Part shown: piece after piece, positions 17,827 to 26,106 of the stretch
Layout of the letters: each line of letters starts with the position of its first letter
Numbering within the stretch: the stretch's first letter is position 1
Source of the DNA: Cedecea colo
GTDB taxonomy: Bacteria; Pseudomonadota; Gammaproteobacteria; Enterobacterales; Enterobacteriaceae
Assembly (NCBI RefSeq): GCF_011808225.1
Contig: NZ_SOYS01000006.1
Coordinates: forward strand, 1-49,763
Reading direction: 5' to 3'
Length of the DNA stretch: 49,763 bases
Notes under the pieces: generated by a model
What the model was told of the DNA's origin: nothing
The model's input: only the letters and a program-made list of their open reading frames with translations
The model's database searches: none
Position numbers and translations under genes: made by a program

Positions 17827-19113
17827 TTGGAACACATCTCAACCACCACGCTGATCGTCACTCTGGTCATCATGGTGGTGGTTTCAGCGTACTTCTCCGG
17901 GTCTGAAACCGGCATGATGACGCTCAACCGCTATCGTCTGCGCCATCTTGCCAAGCAAGGTAACCGTGCCGCCAAACGCGTCGAAAAATTACTTCGCAAG
18001 CCGGATCGCCTGATTAGCCTCGTTCTGATCGGTAATAATCTGGTGAATATTCTCGCCTCCGCCATTGGCACCATCGTGGGTATGCGCCTTTATGGCGATG
18101 CTGGCGTGGCTATTGCTACCGGTATCCTTACTTTCGTGGTGCTTGTCTTTGCCGAAGTGCTGCCGAAAACCATTGCCGCGCTCTATCCGGAAAAAGTCGC
18201 CTTTCCAAGTAGCTTCTTGCTTGGCCCGCTGCAGGTTCTCATGATGCCGCTGGTCTGGCTGCTGAACGTTATTACCCGCATGTTGATGCGCATGGTGGGT
18301 ATTAAAACCGATAACGTGATCAGCGCAGCGCTCAGCAAAGACGAGCTGCGCACCATCGTGCATGAGTCCCGTTCGAATATGTCGCGTCGTCACCAGGACA
18401 TGCTTCTTTCGGTGCTGGATCTGGAAAAGATCGGCGTGAACGACATCATGGTCCCGCGCAATGAAATTGTGGGTATCAATATCAACGACGACTGGAAATC
18501 TATCGTCCGCCAGCTGACGCATTCCCCGCATGGCCGCATCGTGCTTTATCGCGATACGCTGGACGACGTCATTAGCATGCTACGGGTGCGGGAAGCTTAC
18601 CGCCTGATGACAGAGAAACAGGAGTTCACCAAAGAGACGCTGCTGCGCGCCGCTGATGAAGTTTATTTTGTCCCGGAAGGCACGCCGCTGAGCGTGCAAC
18701 TGGTGAAATTCCAGCGCAACAAAAAGAAAGTCGGCCTGGTGGTGAATGAATACGGTGATATCCAGGGGCTGATCACCGTGGAAGATATTCTGGAAGAGAT
18801 CGTGGGTGACTTCACTACCTCTATGTCGCCAACGCTTGCCGAAGAAGTGGTGCCGCAAAATGATGGTTCAGTGATTATTGAAGGCAGCGCTAACGTGCGC
18901 GAAATCAATAAAGCTTTTAACTGGACGTTGCCGGAAGACGATGCCCGCACCATAAACGGCATGCTGCTGGAGGAGTTACAGGAGATCCCGGCTAACGATA
19001 CCCGCGTGCGTATTGAACACTACGACATTGATATTCTCGACGTGCAGGACAATATGATTAAGCAGGTACGCGTCACGCCGGTGAAACCGCTACGTCAAAG
19101 CGTGGAAGAGTAA
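17827..19113 (+). CDS. corB: CNNM/CorB family membrane protein with CBS domains (YfjD)
   Basis: The 428-residue protein has an N-terminal DUF21/CNNM transmembrane domain (about 5-175; LIGNNLVNILASAIGT and EVLPKTIAALYPEK motifs), two CBS domains (about 205-330) and a C-terminal CorC/HlyC domain (about 345-425). The family takes part in Mg2+ homeostasis or efflux. The likely start is a TTG at 17827, preceded by AAAGGATATAAC, and gives the E. coli length. A terminator shared with convergent grpE follows. Confidence 0.93.
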   Translation: MEHISTTTLIVTLVIMVVVSAYFSGSETGMMTLNRYRLRHLAKQGNRAAKRVEKLLRKPDRLISLVLIGNNLVNILASAIGTIVGMRLYGDAGVAIATGILTFVVLVFAEVLPKTIAALYPEKVAFPSSFLLGPLQVLMMPLVWLLNVITRMLMRMVGIKTDNVISAALSKDELRTIVHESRSNMSRRHQDMLLSVLDLEKIGVNDIMVPRNEIVGININDDWKSIVRQLTHSPHGRIVLYRDTLDDVISMLRVREAYRLMTEKQEFTKETLLRAADEVYFVPEGTPLSVQLVKFQRNKKKVGLVVNEYGDIQGLITVEDILEEIVGDFTTSMSPTLAEEVVPQNDGSVIIEGSANVREINKAFNWTLPEDDARTINGMLLEELQEIPANDTRVRIEHYDIDILDVQDNMIKQVRVTPVKPLRQSVEE

Positions 19114-19118
19114 CAGAC

Positions 19119-19148
19119 AAAAAAGCCAGCCCCGAGGCTGGCTTTTTG
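19119..19148. terminator. Bidirectional terminator between corB and grpE
   Basis: AAAAAAGCCAGCC-CCGA-GGCTGGCTTTTT is a symmetrical hairpin with A and T runs on both sides, so it can stop both convergent genes. Confidence 0.88.
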
Positions 19149-19156
19149 TTAAAAAA

Positions 19157-19735
19157 TTACTTCCCTTTCGCCACGGAAACCATTGCTGCGCGAATGGTGC
19201 GGCCATTGAGGGTGTAACCCTTCTGCATCACCATCAGCACGTGATTTGGCGCAACCTCTTCAGATTCAACCATCGCGATAGCCTGGTGAACATCCGGGTT
19301 GAACGGCACATTAATGTCGCCAACCACTTCTACGCCAAACTTGCGAACCACATCCAGCATCGATTTCTGAGTCAGCTCGATGCCTTCGATCATGGCCGCC
19401 AGATCCGGGTTGGATTTGTCAGCCACTTCCAGGGCGCGATCGAGGCTATCAATCACCGGCAGCAGTTCGTTTACAAATTTATCCAGCGCAAATTTGTGCG
19501 CTTTTTCGATATCCAACTCGGTGCGACGACGCAGGTTTTCCATCTCGGCTTTGGTGCGCAGCAGGCTGTCACGCTCGCGCTGCTGGACTTCTTCCAGCTG
19601 TGCCGTCAGATCGGCAATGTGTTCGTCGCGCGGATCCACCTCGACGCCTTCTACGGCCTCTACTTCGTCGTGGCTTTCCATTGCAATATCTTCCGGGACT
19701 TGCTCGTCTGGTGTTTTCTGTTCTTTACTACTCAT
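19157..19735 (-). CDS. grpE: GrpE, nucleotide exchange factor of DnaK
   Basis: GrpE releases ADP from DnaK in the Hsp70 cycle and works with ClpB. The 192-residue product is slightly shorter than E. coli GrpE (197) because of differences in the acidic N-terminal tail. It has a long N-terminal coiled coil (about 45-95, with [24 protein letters not shown]-type helix) and a C-terminal beta-wing domain ([19 protein letters not shown]). The start MSSKEQKTP is chosen by homology; the frame is open nine codons earlier. Confidence 0.96.
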   Translation of the reverse strand: MSSKEQKTPDEQVPEDIAMESHDEVEAVEGVEVDPRDEHIADLTAQLEEVQQRERDSLLRTKAEMENLRRRTELDIEKAHKFALDKFVNELLPVIDSLDRALEVADKSNPDLAAMIEGIELTQKSMLDVVRKFGVEVVGDINVPFNPDVHQAIAMVESEEVAPNHVLMVMQKGYTLNGRTIRAAMVSVAKGK

Positions 19736-19778
19736 GAAATTCTCCGCGTTTTTAGCATTCATCTCGCTGGTTCGCTTA

Positions 19779-19807
19779 TTATGGGGATCAGTTTCCGGGA
19801 TTCAAGG
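19779..19807 (-). promoter_or_regulatory. Sigma-32 heat-shock promoter of grpE
   Basis: On the minus strand CCTTGAA (19801-19807) and CCCCATAA (19779-19786) are separated by a 14 bp spacer. This is an excellent sigma-32 promoter and almost the same as the E. coli grpE promoter. Confidence 0.9.
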
Positions 19808-19853
19808 GAACGTGACATATTGTCATAAACGTCTGCGTATAAGGACCACCACG

Positions 19854-20747
19854 ATGACTACCAGAATAGCGAACACTCATTTCAGTTGCATTGGCATTGT
19901 CGGGCATCCTCGCCACCCTACGGCACTGACCACACATGAAATGCTTTACCGTTGGCTATGCGAAAAGGGCTACGACGTCATCGTGGAACAGCAAATCGCC
20001 CAGGAACTGAAGCTTAAAAACGTCAAAACCGGCACGCTGGCGGAGATCGGCCAGCTTGCCGATTTGGCCGTGGTGGTCGGCGGCGATGGCAACATGCTTG
20101 GCGCTGCACGGGTGCTTGCGCGTTACGACATCAAGGTCATCGGCATCAACCGTGGCAATCTCGGCTTCCTCACCGATCTCGATCCCGATAATGCACAGCA
20201 ACAGTTGGCAGACGTGCTGGAAGGCCATTACATCGCCGAAAAACGCTTCCTGCTGGAAGCCCAGGTATGCCAGCAAGATACGCCAACCCGCCTGAGTACC
20301 GCTATCAATGAAGTGGTGCTGCACCCCGGCAAAGTTGCACATATGATTGAATTCGAAGTCTACATTGATGAAGTCTTCGCCTTCTCGCAACGCTCTGACG
20401 GCCTGATTATCTCAACGCCAACCGGTTCAACGGCCTATTCACTTTCCGCCGGCGGCCCAATTTTAACACCTTCCCTGGATGCCATAACGCTGGTGCCGAT
20501 GTTTCCGCACACGCTTTCAGCCCGCCCGTTAGTTATCAATAGTAGCAGTACCATCCGCCTGCGCTTTTCGCACATGCGCAGCGATCTGGAGGTGAGCTGC
20601 GACAGCCAGATTGCCCTGCCGATACAGGAAGGAGAAGATGTGTTGATCCGCCGCTGCGACTATCATCTCAACCTGATACATCCCAAGGATTACAGCTACT
20701 TCAATACGTTGAGCTCGAAACTCGGCTGGTCAAAAAAATTATTCTAA
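19854..20747 (+). CDS. nadK: NAD kinase
   Basis: NadK phosphorylates NAD to NADP in the cytoplasm. The 297-residue product is about five residues longer at the N-terminus than E. coli NadK (292), using the ATG 10 bp after AAGGA. The GGDGN motif is at 76-80 (catalytic Asp78), with the [13 protein letters not shown] signature in the C-terminal domain. The frame stays open far upstream across grpE, but that part is antisense shadow. It is divergent from grpE. Confidence 0.96.
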   Translation: MTTRIANTHFSCIGIVGHPRHPTALTTHEMLYRWLCEKGYDVIVEQQIAQELKLKNVKTGTLAEIGQLADLAVVVGGDGNMLGAARVLARYDIKVIGINRGNLGFLTDLDPDNAQQQLADVLEGHYIAEKRFLLEAQVCQQDTPTRLSTAINEVVLHPGKVAHMIEFEVYIDEVFAFSQRSDGLIISTPTGSTAYSLSAGGPILTPSLDAITLVPMFPHTLSARPLVINSSSTIRLRFSHMRSDLEVSCDSQIALPIQEGEDVLIRRCDYHLNLIHPKDYSYFNTLSSKLGWSKKLF

Positions 20748-20765
20748 AATATGCTTAAGCCACTT

Positions 20766-20807
20766 TACTGTATAAGCAACCAGGATATACTGTACGTAAC
20801 TACAGCT
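20766..20807 (+). promoter_or_regulatory. Two LexA (SOS) boxes upstream of recN
   Basis: TACTGTATAAGCAACCAGGA (20766-20785) and TACTGTACGTAACTACAGCT (20788-20807) fit the LexA consensus CTGT-N8-ACAG; the first has CCAG in its right half-site. E. coli recN has multiple SOS boxes in the same place. Strong LexA repression and DNA-damage induction are expected. Confidence 0.88.
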
Positions 20808-20833
20808 ATGTTGTTATATACAGGAAGGTGGCT

Positions 20834-22495
20834 ATGCTGGCACAACTTACCATCAGTAACTTCGCAATCGTTCGTGAACTGGAAATTGACTTTCATCACG
20901 GCATGACGGCTATCACCGGCGAAACCGGTGCCGGTAAATCCATTGCGATTGATGCCTTAGGGTTGTGCCTGGGTGGCCGGGCAGAAGCAGACATGGTCCG
21001 TCAGGGCGCCAGCCGCGCTGATTTATGCGCGCGCTTTTCGTTAAAAGATACGCCCGCCGCCCTGCGCTGGCTGGAAGAAAATCAACTGGAAGATGGCCGG
21101 GAATGCCTGTTACGCCGCGTTATCAGCAGCGATGGCCGCTCGCGTGGCTTTATCAACGGCACCGCCGTTCCCCTTTCCCAGCTTCGCGATCTTGGTCAAT
21201 TGCTCATTCAAATCCACGGCCAGCATGCGCACCAGCTTCTGCTAAAACCTGAACATCAAAAAAATCTGTTAGACGGTTACGCAGGCGAGCACGCGCTCAT
21301 TGCACAAATGACGGAACGCTATCGCGCATGGCACCAAAGCTGTCGCTCTCTGGCTCAGCATCAACAGCTTTCCCAGGAACGCGCTGCACGCGCAGAGCTG
21401 CTGCACTACCAGCTTAAAGAACTTAATGAATTTGCACCTGTTGCCGGTGAGTTCGAACAAATCGACGAAGAATACAAACGGCTGGCCAACAGCGGGCAGC
21501 TGCTTTCAACCAGCCAGCAGGCTCTGAATATTCTCGCCGACGGTGAAGACTGCAATTTGCAAAATCAGCTTCATACCGCAAGGCAGCTAATGGCCGAACT
21601 TATCGGTATGGATAACAAGCTCTCCGGCGTGCTGGATATGCTTGAAGAGGCCGCCATCCAAATTTCCGAAGCCAGCGACGAGCTACGCCACTATAGCGAC
21701 CGCCTGGATCTCGACCCTAACCGCCTGTATGAACTGGAACAACGCATTTCGCGGCAGATAAACCTGGCGCGTAAGCACCACATATCTCCAGAGGAGCTGC
21801 CGTTGTTTCATCAGAAATTGCTTGATGAACAACAACAGCTCGACGAGCAGGCCACCTCGCAGGATGAACTGATGCAGGCGGTGGCGCATCATCATCAGCA
21901 AGCGCTGTCCGTGGCTCGTGAACTACACCTGCGCCGTACCCATCACGCAGCCGAACTGTGCCAGCTCATCACAGAAAGTATGCACTCACTTTCTATGCCG
22001 CACGGTAAGCTGGCTATTGACGTTGAATTCAATGAAAACCATCTGACCGCCGAAGGCGCCGATCGTATCGATTTCCGCGTCAGCACCAACCCTGGGCAGC
22101 CTTTGCAACCCCTGGCGAAAGTCGCCTCCGGCGGCGAGCTGTCGCGTATCGCGCTGGCCATCCAGGTGATCACCGCTCGTAAAATGGAAACACCGGCGTT
22201 AATCTTCGATGAAGTGGATGTCGGTATCAGCGGGCCAACGGCTGCCGTGGTAGGTAAGCTGCTGCGTCAGCTGGGCGAATCAACGCAGGTTATGTGCGTA
22301 ACGCATCTGCCGCAGGTCGCAGGCTGTGGGCATCATCACTTTTTTGTCAGTAAAGAAACCGATGGTGAAATGACGGAAACCCATATGCAACAGCTCGACA
22401 AGCGCTCACGTCTGCAGGAGTTGGCCCGTCTGCTTGGCGGCAGCGAGGTCACCCGCAACACGCTGGCTAACGCTAAAGAGCTGCTGGCAGCATAA
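20834..22495 (+). CDS. recN: DNA repair protein RecN
   Basis: RecN is an SMC-like ATPase that holds sister DNA together during double-strand break repair. The 553-residue product equals E. coli RecN. Walker A GETGAGKS is at 29-36, a long coiled coil fills the centre, and the ABC signature VASGGELSR and Walker [14 protein letters not shown] lie in the last quarter. The start is the ATG after GGAAGGTGGCT; an earlier in-frame ATG two codons upstream (MAM) is less likely. Confidence 0.97.
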   Translation: MLAQLTISNFAIVRELEIDFHHGMTAITGETGAGKSIAIDALGLCLGGRAEADMVRQGASRADLCARFSLKDTPAALRWLEENQLEDGRECLLRRVISSDGRSRGFINGTAVPLSQLRDLGQLLIQIHGQHAHQLLLKPEHQKNLLDGYAGEHALIAQMTERYRAWHQSCRSLAQHQQLSQERAARAELLHYQLKELNEFAPVAGEFEQIDEEYKRLANSGQLLSTSQQALNILADGEDCNLQNQLHTARQLMAELIGMDNKLSGVLDMLEEAAIQISEASDELRHYSDRLDLDPNRLYELEQRISRQINLARKHHISPEELPLFHQKLLDEQQQLDEQATSQDELMQAVAHHHQQALSVARELHLRRTHHAAELCQLITESMHSLSMPHGKLAIDVEFNENHLTAEGADRIDFRVSTNPGQPLQPLAKVASGGELSRIALAIQVITARKMETPALIFDEVDVGISGPTAAVVGKLLRQLGESTQVMCVTHLPQVAGCGHHHFFVSKETDGEMTETHMQQLDKRSRLQELARLLGGSEVTRNTLANAKELLAA

Positions 22496-22715
22496 TTGCA
22501 CTCAAGGGCGCGGCAGGGCGATCTGCCGTCCACCGTTCAAAAAATCAGCATTCAGCCAACGCTTTGGCAATTGCGCAGCTTTTGAGCCAACTTTTTTGGC
22601 CTCTCAGGGTCTGAGTTGAGCGCCTTAAGGTTTTAAACTGCGAAAAGGTTTATTATCATCGGCATATTACGAATGAGCCACGTGCTGCTCGGGCCCGAAA
22701 AGGAATCAAAACATT

Positions 22716-23060
22716 ATGCGCTGTAAAACGCTGACTGCTGCCGCAGCGGTTCTTCTGATGTTGACCGCAGGCTGTTCCACTCTGGAGCGAGTGGTTTACC
22801 GCCCCGATATCAACCAGGGGAACTACCTGACACAGAATGATGTGTCGAAGATCCGTACCGGTATGACTCAACAGCAGGTTGCTTATGCCCTGGGTACGCC
22901 GATGATGTCCGACCCGTTCGGCACCAATACCTGGTTCTACGTGTTCCGCCAGCAGCCTGGCCATGAAGGCGTAACGCAGCAAACGCTGACTCTGACCTTC
23001 AATAGCAGCGGCGTATTAACCAACATCGACAACAAGCCAAAGCTGGAAAAAAATCAATAA
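22716..23060 (+). CDS. bamE: BamE, small lipoprotein of the beta-barrel assembly machine
   Basis: The 114-residue lipoprotein has its signal peptide ending in LTAGC with lipidated Cys20, and the SmpA/OmlA fold ([20 protein letters not shown]-type helix, then [14 protein letters not shown]). It binds BamD and stabilises the BAM complex in the outer membrane. The 220 bp upstream contains no other gene. It is convergent with ratB. Confidence 0.96.
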   Translation: MRCKTLTAAAAVLLMLTAGCSTLERVVYRPDINQGNYLTQNDVSKIRTGMTQQQVAYALGTPMMSDPFGTNTWFYVFRQQPGHEGVTQQTLTLTFNSSGVLTNIDNKPKLEKNQ

Positions 23061-23082
23061 GGTGAGATGGTGAGATACCAAT

Positions 23083-23111
23083 AAAAAAAGGCGCTTAATG
23101 CGCCTTTTTAC
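23083..23111. terminator. Bidirectional terminator between bamE and ratB
   Basis: AAAAAAAGGCGC-TTAAT-GCGCCTTTTT has A and T runs on both sides. It overlaps the last codons of ratB on the minus strand. Confidence 0.85.
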
Positions 23112-23395
23112 TTTTGTGCTTTAGCCGCGCGTTGGCGCCGTAGCTCTTTGGGATCGGCAATCAGTGGGCGATAAATTTCCACCCTGTCGCCTTCGTTCAC
23201 CTCATCGGTGAGTTTTACCGGACGGCTAAAAATACCGACTTTATTTTTGCTTAAATCGATATCGCTGCGCAGTTCCAGCAGACCCGAAGCTTCTATCGCC
23301 TGCGCTACCGTGCTGCCCTGCGCCAGTTTTACCTGACGCAGGTATTGCTTTTCGGACAGAGCATAAACCACCTCAACCTTGATTTCAGGCGACAC
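23108..23395 (-). CDS. ratB: RnfH/RatB family ubiquitin-like protein
   Basis: The 95-residue protein has the small beta-grasp RnfH/UPF0125 fold (conserved [23 protein letters not shown] and [22 protein letters not shown]). Its function is not well defined. The start is a GTG that overlaps the ratA stop by 11 bp and follows AGAGGTTTACA; the open frame reaches further back into ratA but that part does not match the family. Translational coupling to ratA is likely. Confidence 0.9.
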   Translation of the reverse strand: MSPEIKVEVVYALSEKQYLRQVKLAQGSTVAQAIEASGLLELRSDIDLSKNKVGIFSRPVKLTDEVNEGDRVEIYRPLIADPKELRRQRAAKAQK

Positions 23396-23822
23396 TGTAA
23401 ACCTCTTTGGCCCGCACGGTGAAAGCCTGAACCATACTGCTGGCAAGCTCTTTAAAGATGCGGCCAAACGCCAGTTCGATTAGCTTGTTGGTGAATTCAA
23501 AATCAAGCTGGAACTGAATGCGGCAGGCATCGGCATCCAGTGGCGTAAAGGTCCAGCCTCCTCTGAGCGATTTAAACGGCCCATCGACGAGGTGCATTGA
23601 AATGCTCTGGTTGCTGGTTAATGTATTGCGTGTGGTGAACGTTTTGCTGATCCCCGCTTTCGAGACATCTACCGCCGCCGTCATCTGGCTGGCGGAAGCA
23701 TCAATGACCCGGCTGCCGGTGCAACCAGGTAAAAAGTCCGGGTAGGCGTCTACATCGTTCACTAACTGATACATCTGCTCCGCGCTGTAAGGCACCAGGG
23801 CAGTACGACTGATCTGAGGCAT
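23385..23822 (-). CDS. ratA: RatA, START-like (Coq10/polyketide cyclase) protein
   Basis: The 145-residue protein has the START/SRPBCC fold and begins [24 protein letters not shown]. In E. coli RatA was reported to bind 50S subunits and block 70S formation, while the related Coq10 proteins bind ubiquinone; which role applies cannot be read from sequence. The operon ratA-ratB is divergent from smpB, the usual enterobacterial order. Confidence 0.92.
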   Translation of the reverse strand: MPQISRTALVPYSAEQMYQLVNDVDAYPDFLPGCTGSRVIDASASQMTAAVDVSKAGISKTFTTRNTLTSNQSISMHLVDGPFKSLRGGWTFTPLDADACRIQFQLDFEFTNKLIELAFGRIFKELASSMVQAFTVRAKEVYSVA

Positions 23823-23977
23823 AGTAATTCCTGTGAGTCATACACCCCATAAATAATAACATCTATCCTCAGGCAAAGAAAAACTCTTAGCCCGCAGGCA
23901 TGCTAAGATATCTCCTTTCCGCCCGTGAGCTACGCGGGATGTCTTTGAACTCTTGATTGCGTATACTGAGCAGCACT

Positions 23978-24460
23978 ATGACAAAGAAAAAAGCACATAA
24001 ACCAGGCTCAGCCACCATTGCGCAGAATAAGCGCGCCCGTCACGAATACTTTATCGAAGATGAATTTGAAGCGGGTCTCGTACTGCAAGGCTGGGAAGTA
24101 AAAACACTGCGCGCCGGGAAGGCCAACATCAGCGACAGCTACGTCATACTGAAAGACGGCGAGGCCTTTTTGTTTGGCGCAAACTTTACGCCGCTGAATG
24201 TCGCCTCCAGCCATGTTGTCTGCGATCCAACCCGCACCCGTAAGCTGCTGCTGAACCAACGCGAACTGGATAACTTATACGGCCGCATCAATCGTGATGG
24301 CTACACCGTCGTTGCGCTTTCCATGTACTGGAAAAACGCCTGGTGCAAAGTAAAGATTGGCGTCGCGAAAGGTAAGAAACAGCACGACAAACGTACTGAC
24401 TTGAAAGACCGAGAATGGGCGTTGGATAAAGCGCGTATTATGAAGCACGCGGGCCGCTGA
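23978..24460 (+). CDS. smpB: SsrA-binding protein SmpB
   Basis: SmpB brings tmRNA to stalled ribosomes in trans-translation. The 160-residue product matches E. coli SmpB. It has the OB-fold core ([23 protein letters not shown]) and a basic C-terminal tail that reaches the empty mRNA channel. The ATG giving [10 protein letters not shown] is chosen over one seven codons upstream. Its RNA partner ssrA starts 78 bp downstream. Confidence 0.98.
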   Translation: MTKKKAHKPGSATIAQNKRARHEYFIEDEFEAGLVLQGWEVKTLRAGKANISDSYVILKDGEAFLFGANFTPLNVASSHVVCDPTRTRKLLLNQRELDNLYGRINRDGYTVVALSMYWKNAWCKVKIGVAKGKKQHDKRTDLKDREWALDKARIMKHAGR

Positions 24461-24518
24461 TTCCTGCCGTGTGAGCGTTAACAAAGCAGAGGGCTGGTAA
24501 CGGACGGCATAACTCTGT

Positions 24519-24524
24519 TATACT
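24519..24524 (+). promoter_or_regulatory. -10 element of the ssrA promoter
   Basis: TATACT lies 14 bp before the first base of mature tmRNA. The matching -35 is poor. The context resembles the E. coli ssrA promoter. Confidence 0.55.
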
Positions 24525-24538
24525 GACAAAACACTTGT

Positions 24539-24902
24539 GGGGCTGATTCTGGATTCGACGGGATTTGCGAAACCCAAGGTGCATGCCGAGGGGCGGTTGG
24601 CCTCGTAAAAAGCCGCAAAAAAATAGTCGCAAACGACGAAAACTACGCCCTAGCAGCTTAATAACCTGCTAAGAGCCCTCTCTCCCTAGCCTCCGCTCTT
24701 AGGACGGGGATCAAGAGAGGTCAAACCCAAAAGAGATCGTGTGGATACCTTGCCTGGGGTTGAAGCATTAAAGTTAATCAGGATAGTTTGGTAATGGCGT
24801 GTCTGTCCGCAGTTGCCCGGCGAATGTAAAGATATGACTAAGCATGTAGTACCGACGGTCTAGGAATTTCGGACGCGGGTTCAACTCCCGCCAGCTCCAC
24901 CA
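24539..24902 (+). ncRNA. ssrA: Transfer-messenger RNA (tmRNA)
   Basis: The RNA begins GGGGCTGATTCTGGATTCGACGG and ends with the tRNA-like arm GGTTCAACTCCCGCCAGCTCCACCA; about 364 nt, near the E. coli length (363). The tag-coding region from GCA at 24629 reads ANDENYALAA and then TAA TAA. Pseudoknot-forming segments lie between. It tags and frees stalled ribosomes with SmpB. Its 3' end serves as an integration site: a copy of the end lies at 28036. Confidence 0.98.
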
Positions 24903-24986
24903 AAATCCTCCGTCAGTGGTTACCAGAGCCACCTGATGAAGTCCTGAAAGCCCGCATAGCGAAAGCTACGCGGGCTTTTTTGTGCC
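24883..24986 (+). repeat. Left direct repeat (att) of the ssrA island
   Basis: The last 20 nt of ssrA plus the downstream hairpin region and terminator (AACTCCCGCC through TTTTTTGTGCC) recur at 28036-28137. The two copies differ by one substitution (G/A in the CC-T-CAG stretch) and a 2-nt indel. This is the signature of site-specific integration into the tmRNA gene with reconstruction of its 3' end. Confidence 0.92.
24946..24982 (+). terminator. ssrA terminator (left copy)
   Basis: AAAGCCCGCATAGC-GAAA-GCTACGCGGGCTTTTTT forms a stable tetraloop hairpin with T-run. Confidence 0.9.
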
Positions 24987-25023
24987 CTCAATTTGTCCCG
25001 CGAAGAAGAGCATCGGCCCCTAC

Positions 25024-25510
25024 CCGTCAGTTACGCTTACCGATACCAGAAACTATCGGGCAGAGTCTCGCCCTCTCCTGGCGAAATAGATCGATCCGCA
25101 GGAACATCAGCAAGAACAACTGCGCAGTTCGCATGAAGCCAAAACCAATACATTCCAATTCGTAGCTGAACGTCGGTGGAATGTAAAGAAAGCCAGTGTG
25201 ACAGAGGACTACGCAAAGGATATCTGGTGCTCTCTTGAGAGAGATGTCTTTCCTGCGATTGGCGACGTTAGCGTTACAGATATTAAAGCTCATAACTGGT
25301 TCAGGCCGTTCAACCTGTTCAGGCCAGAGGAGCACTGGAAACTGTCCGTCGTCTTTGCCAACATATCAATGAAGTCATAATATATGCCCAGAACACAGGC
25401 CTGATTGATGCGGTCCCCAGCGTTAATATTGGCAAATCCTTCGAAAAACCGCAGAAAAAGAACATGCCCAGTACAGACGCAGCAGGCGTCCAGCGAGGCG
25501 CTGGAGATTA
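25024..25510 (+). pseudogene. Remnant of a P4-type tyrosine integrase
   Basis: Translated segments match the middle of P4-family integrases, but in two frames. One reads VAERRWNVKKASVTED...DIWCSLERDVFPAIGDVSVTDI up to about 25290. A frameshift follows, then VQAVQPVQARGALETV...HINEV and AQNTGLIDAVPS...GKSFEKPQKKNMPS to about 25470. The N-terminus is damaged, with an in-frame stop near 25085. The whole catalytic domain (R..HxxR..Y) is missing, because the frame runs into a primase tail. The enzyme cannot be active. Position right after the ssrA att repeat is that expected for int. Confidence 0.85.
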
Positions 25511-25851
25511 AACGCGCTGATCCGCTGGTTGATTTCTGCGCCTACCTGATGCCGATAAGTATCGCAACCAGCCTCTTTATGGGTAACGCCAATATCCGCC
25601 CGCTGAATCCGAAGCGCTATTTTTATCACACTTATCTGGCGCTTATGGAATCACGTGGGCATCAGCACCCGCTCAGCCTGACAGCCTTCGGCCAGGCTAT
25701 GCCGCAGACGCTGGAAGAGTATGAACGAGTGTTGCTAAAGCGCCGCACGAATAACGACATACAAACCAATCTCACGCTACATGAAGATAGCGAGGCAGAT
25801 GGCTACCAGCATGTAGCGCCAGATAAAATCACCCCGCACAAACCGGCCTAA
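25495..25851 (+). pseudogene. C-terminal fragment of a P4 alpha-like replication protein (primase/helicase)
   Basis: About 115 codons (from ALEIKRADPL) match the C-terminal tail of phage P4 alpha-type proteins: DPLVDFCAYLMP, MGNANIRPLNPKRYFYHTYLALMESRGH and PLSLTAFGQAMPQTLEEY. This tail contributes to origin binding in P4 alpha. The primase and helicase domains (several hundred residues) are absent, and the fragment is fused to the integrase remnant, so a deletion joined int to alpha. An open frame of 148 codons spans the junction from 25405 but is unlikely to be functional. Confidence 0.8.
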
Positions 25852-25864
25852 GCCGGTTTTTTAT
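25840..25864 (+). terminator. Terminator after the primase fragment
   Basis: AAACCGGC-CTA-AGCCGGTTTTTTA overlaps the primase-fragment stop. The hairpin with T-run insulates the downstream gene. Confidence 0.8.
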
Positions 25865-26003
25865 CATCCCCGCTAAGGTGATCACTCTTAGTGCACCCTC
25901 GTGCACATCTCGCCTCGAACCATTCGCCATCTAACAGATTGAATTTAATAAGTAAAAAATCGCAGTGAACAGTGTGAAAACTTTTCTATAAGATCATTTT
26001 TGT

Positions 26004-26048
26004 TTGATCGGCTCATACGCAGAAATCGACATTGATCACTGTTTGATC
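26004..26048 (+). promoter_or_regulatory. Cluster of three TTGATC motifs before the orphan gene
   Basis: TTGATC occurs at 26004-26009, 26032-26037 and 26043-26048, the last inside the palindrome TTGATCAA. The last copy can act as a -35 with TACATT (26067-26072) after 18 bp. The cluster sits in a 240 bp AT-rich gap with no gene. It could be an operator or chance in AT-rich DNA. Confidence 0.3.
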
Positions 26049-26106
26049 AACTGACTATTTATAGATTACATTAAAAAATATTAATGAATTAATAAGGATC
26101 ATTCTT

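Noticed and set aside
24629-24982. CRISPR-like or tRNA repeats around ssrA
   Set aside because: No regularly spaced repeats exist; the only repeat is the pair of att copies, and the tRNA-like end belongs to tmRNA.
25405-25851. The 148-codon open frame across the int-primase junction as a real gene
   Set aside because: Its first third is integrase DNA read out of frame and the rest is a primase tail lacking its catalytic domains; best read as decay.
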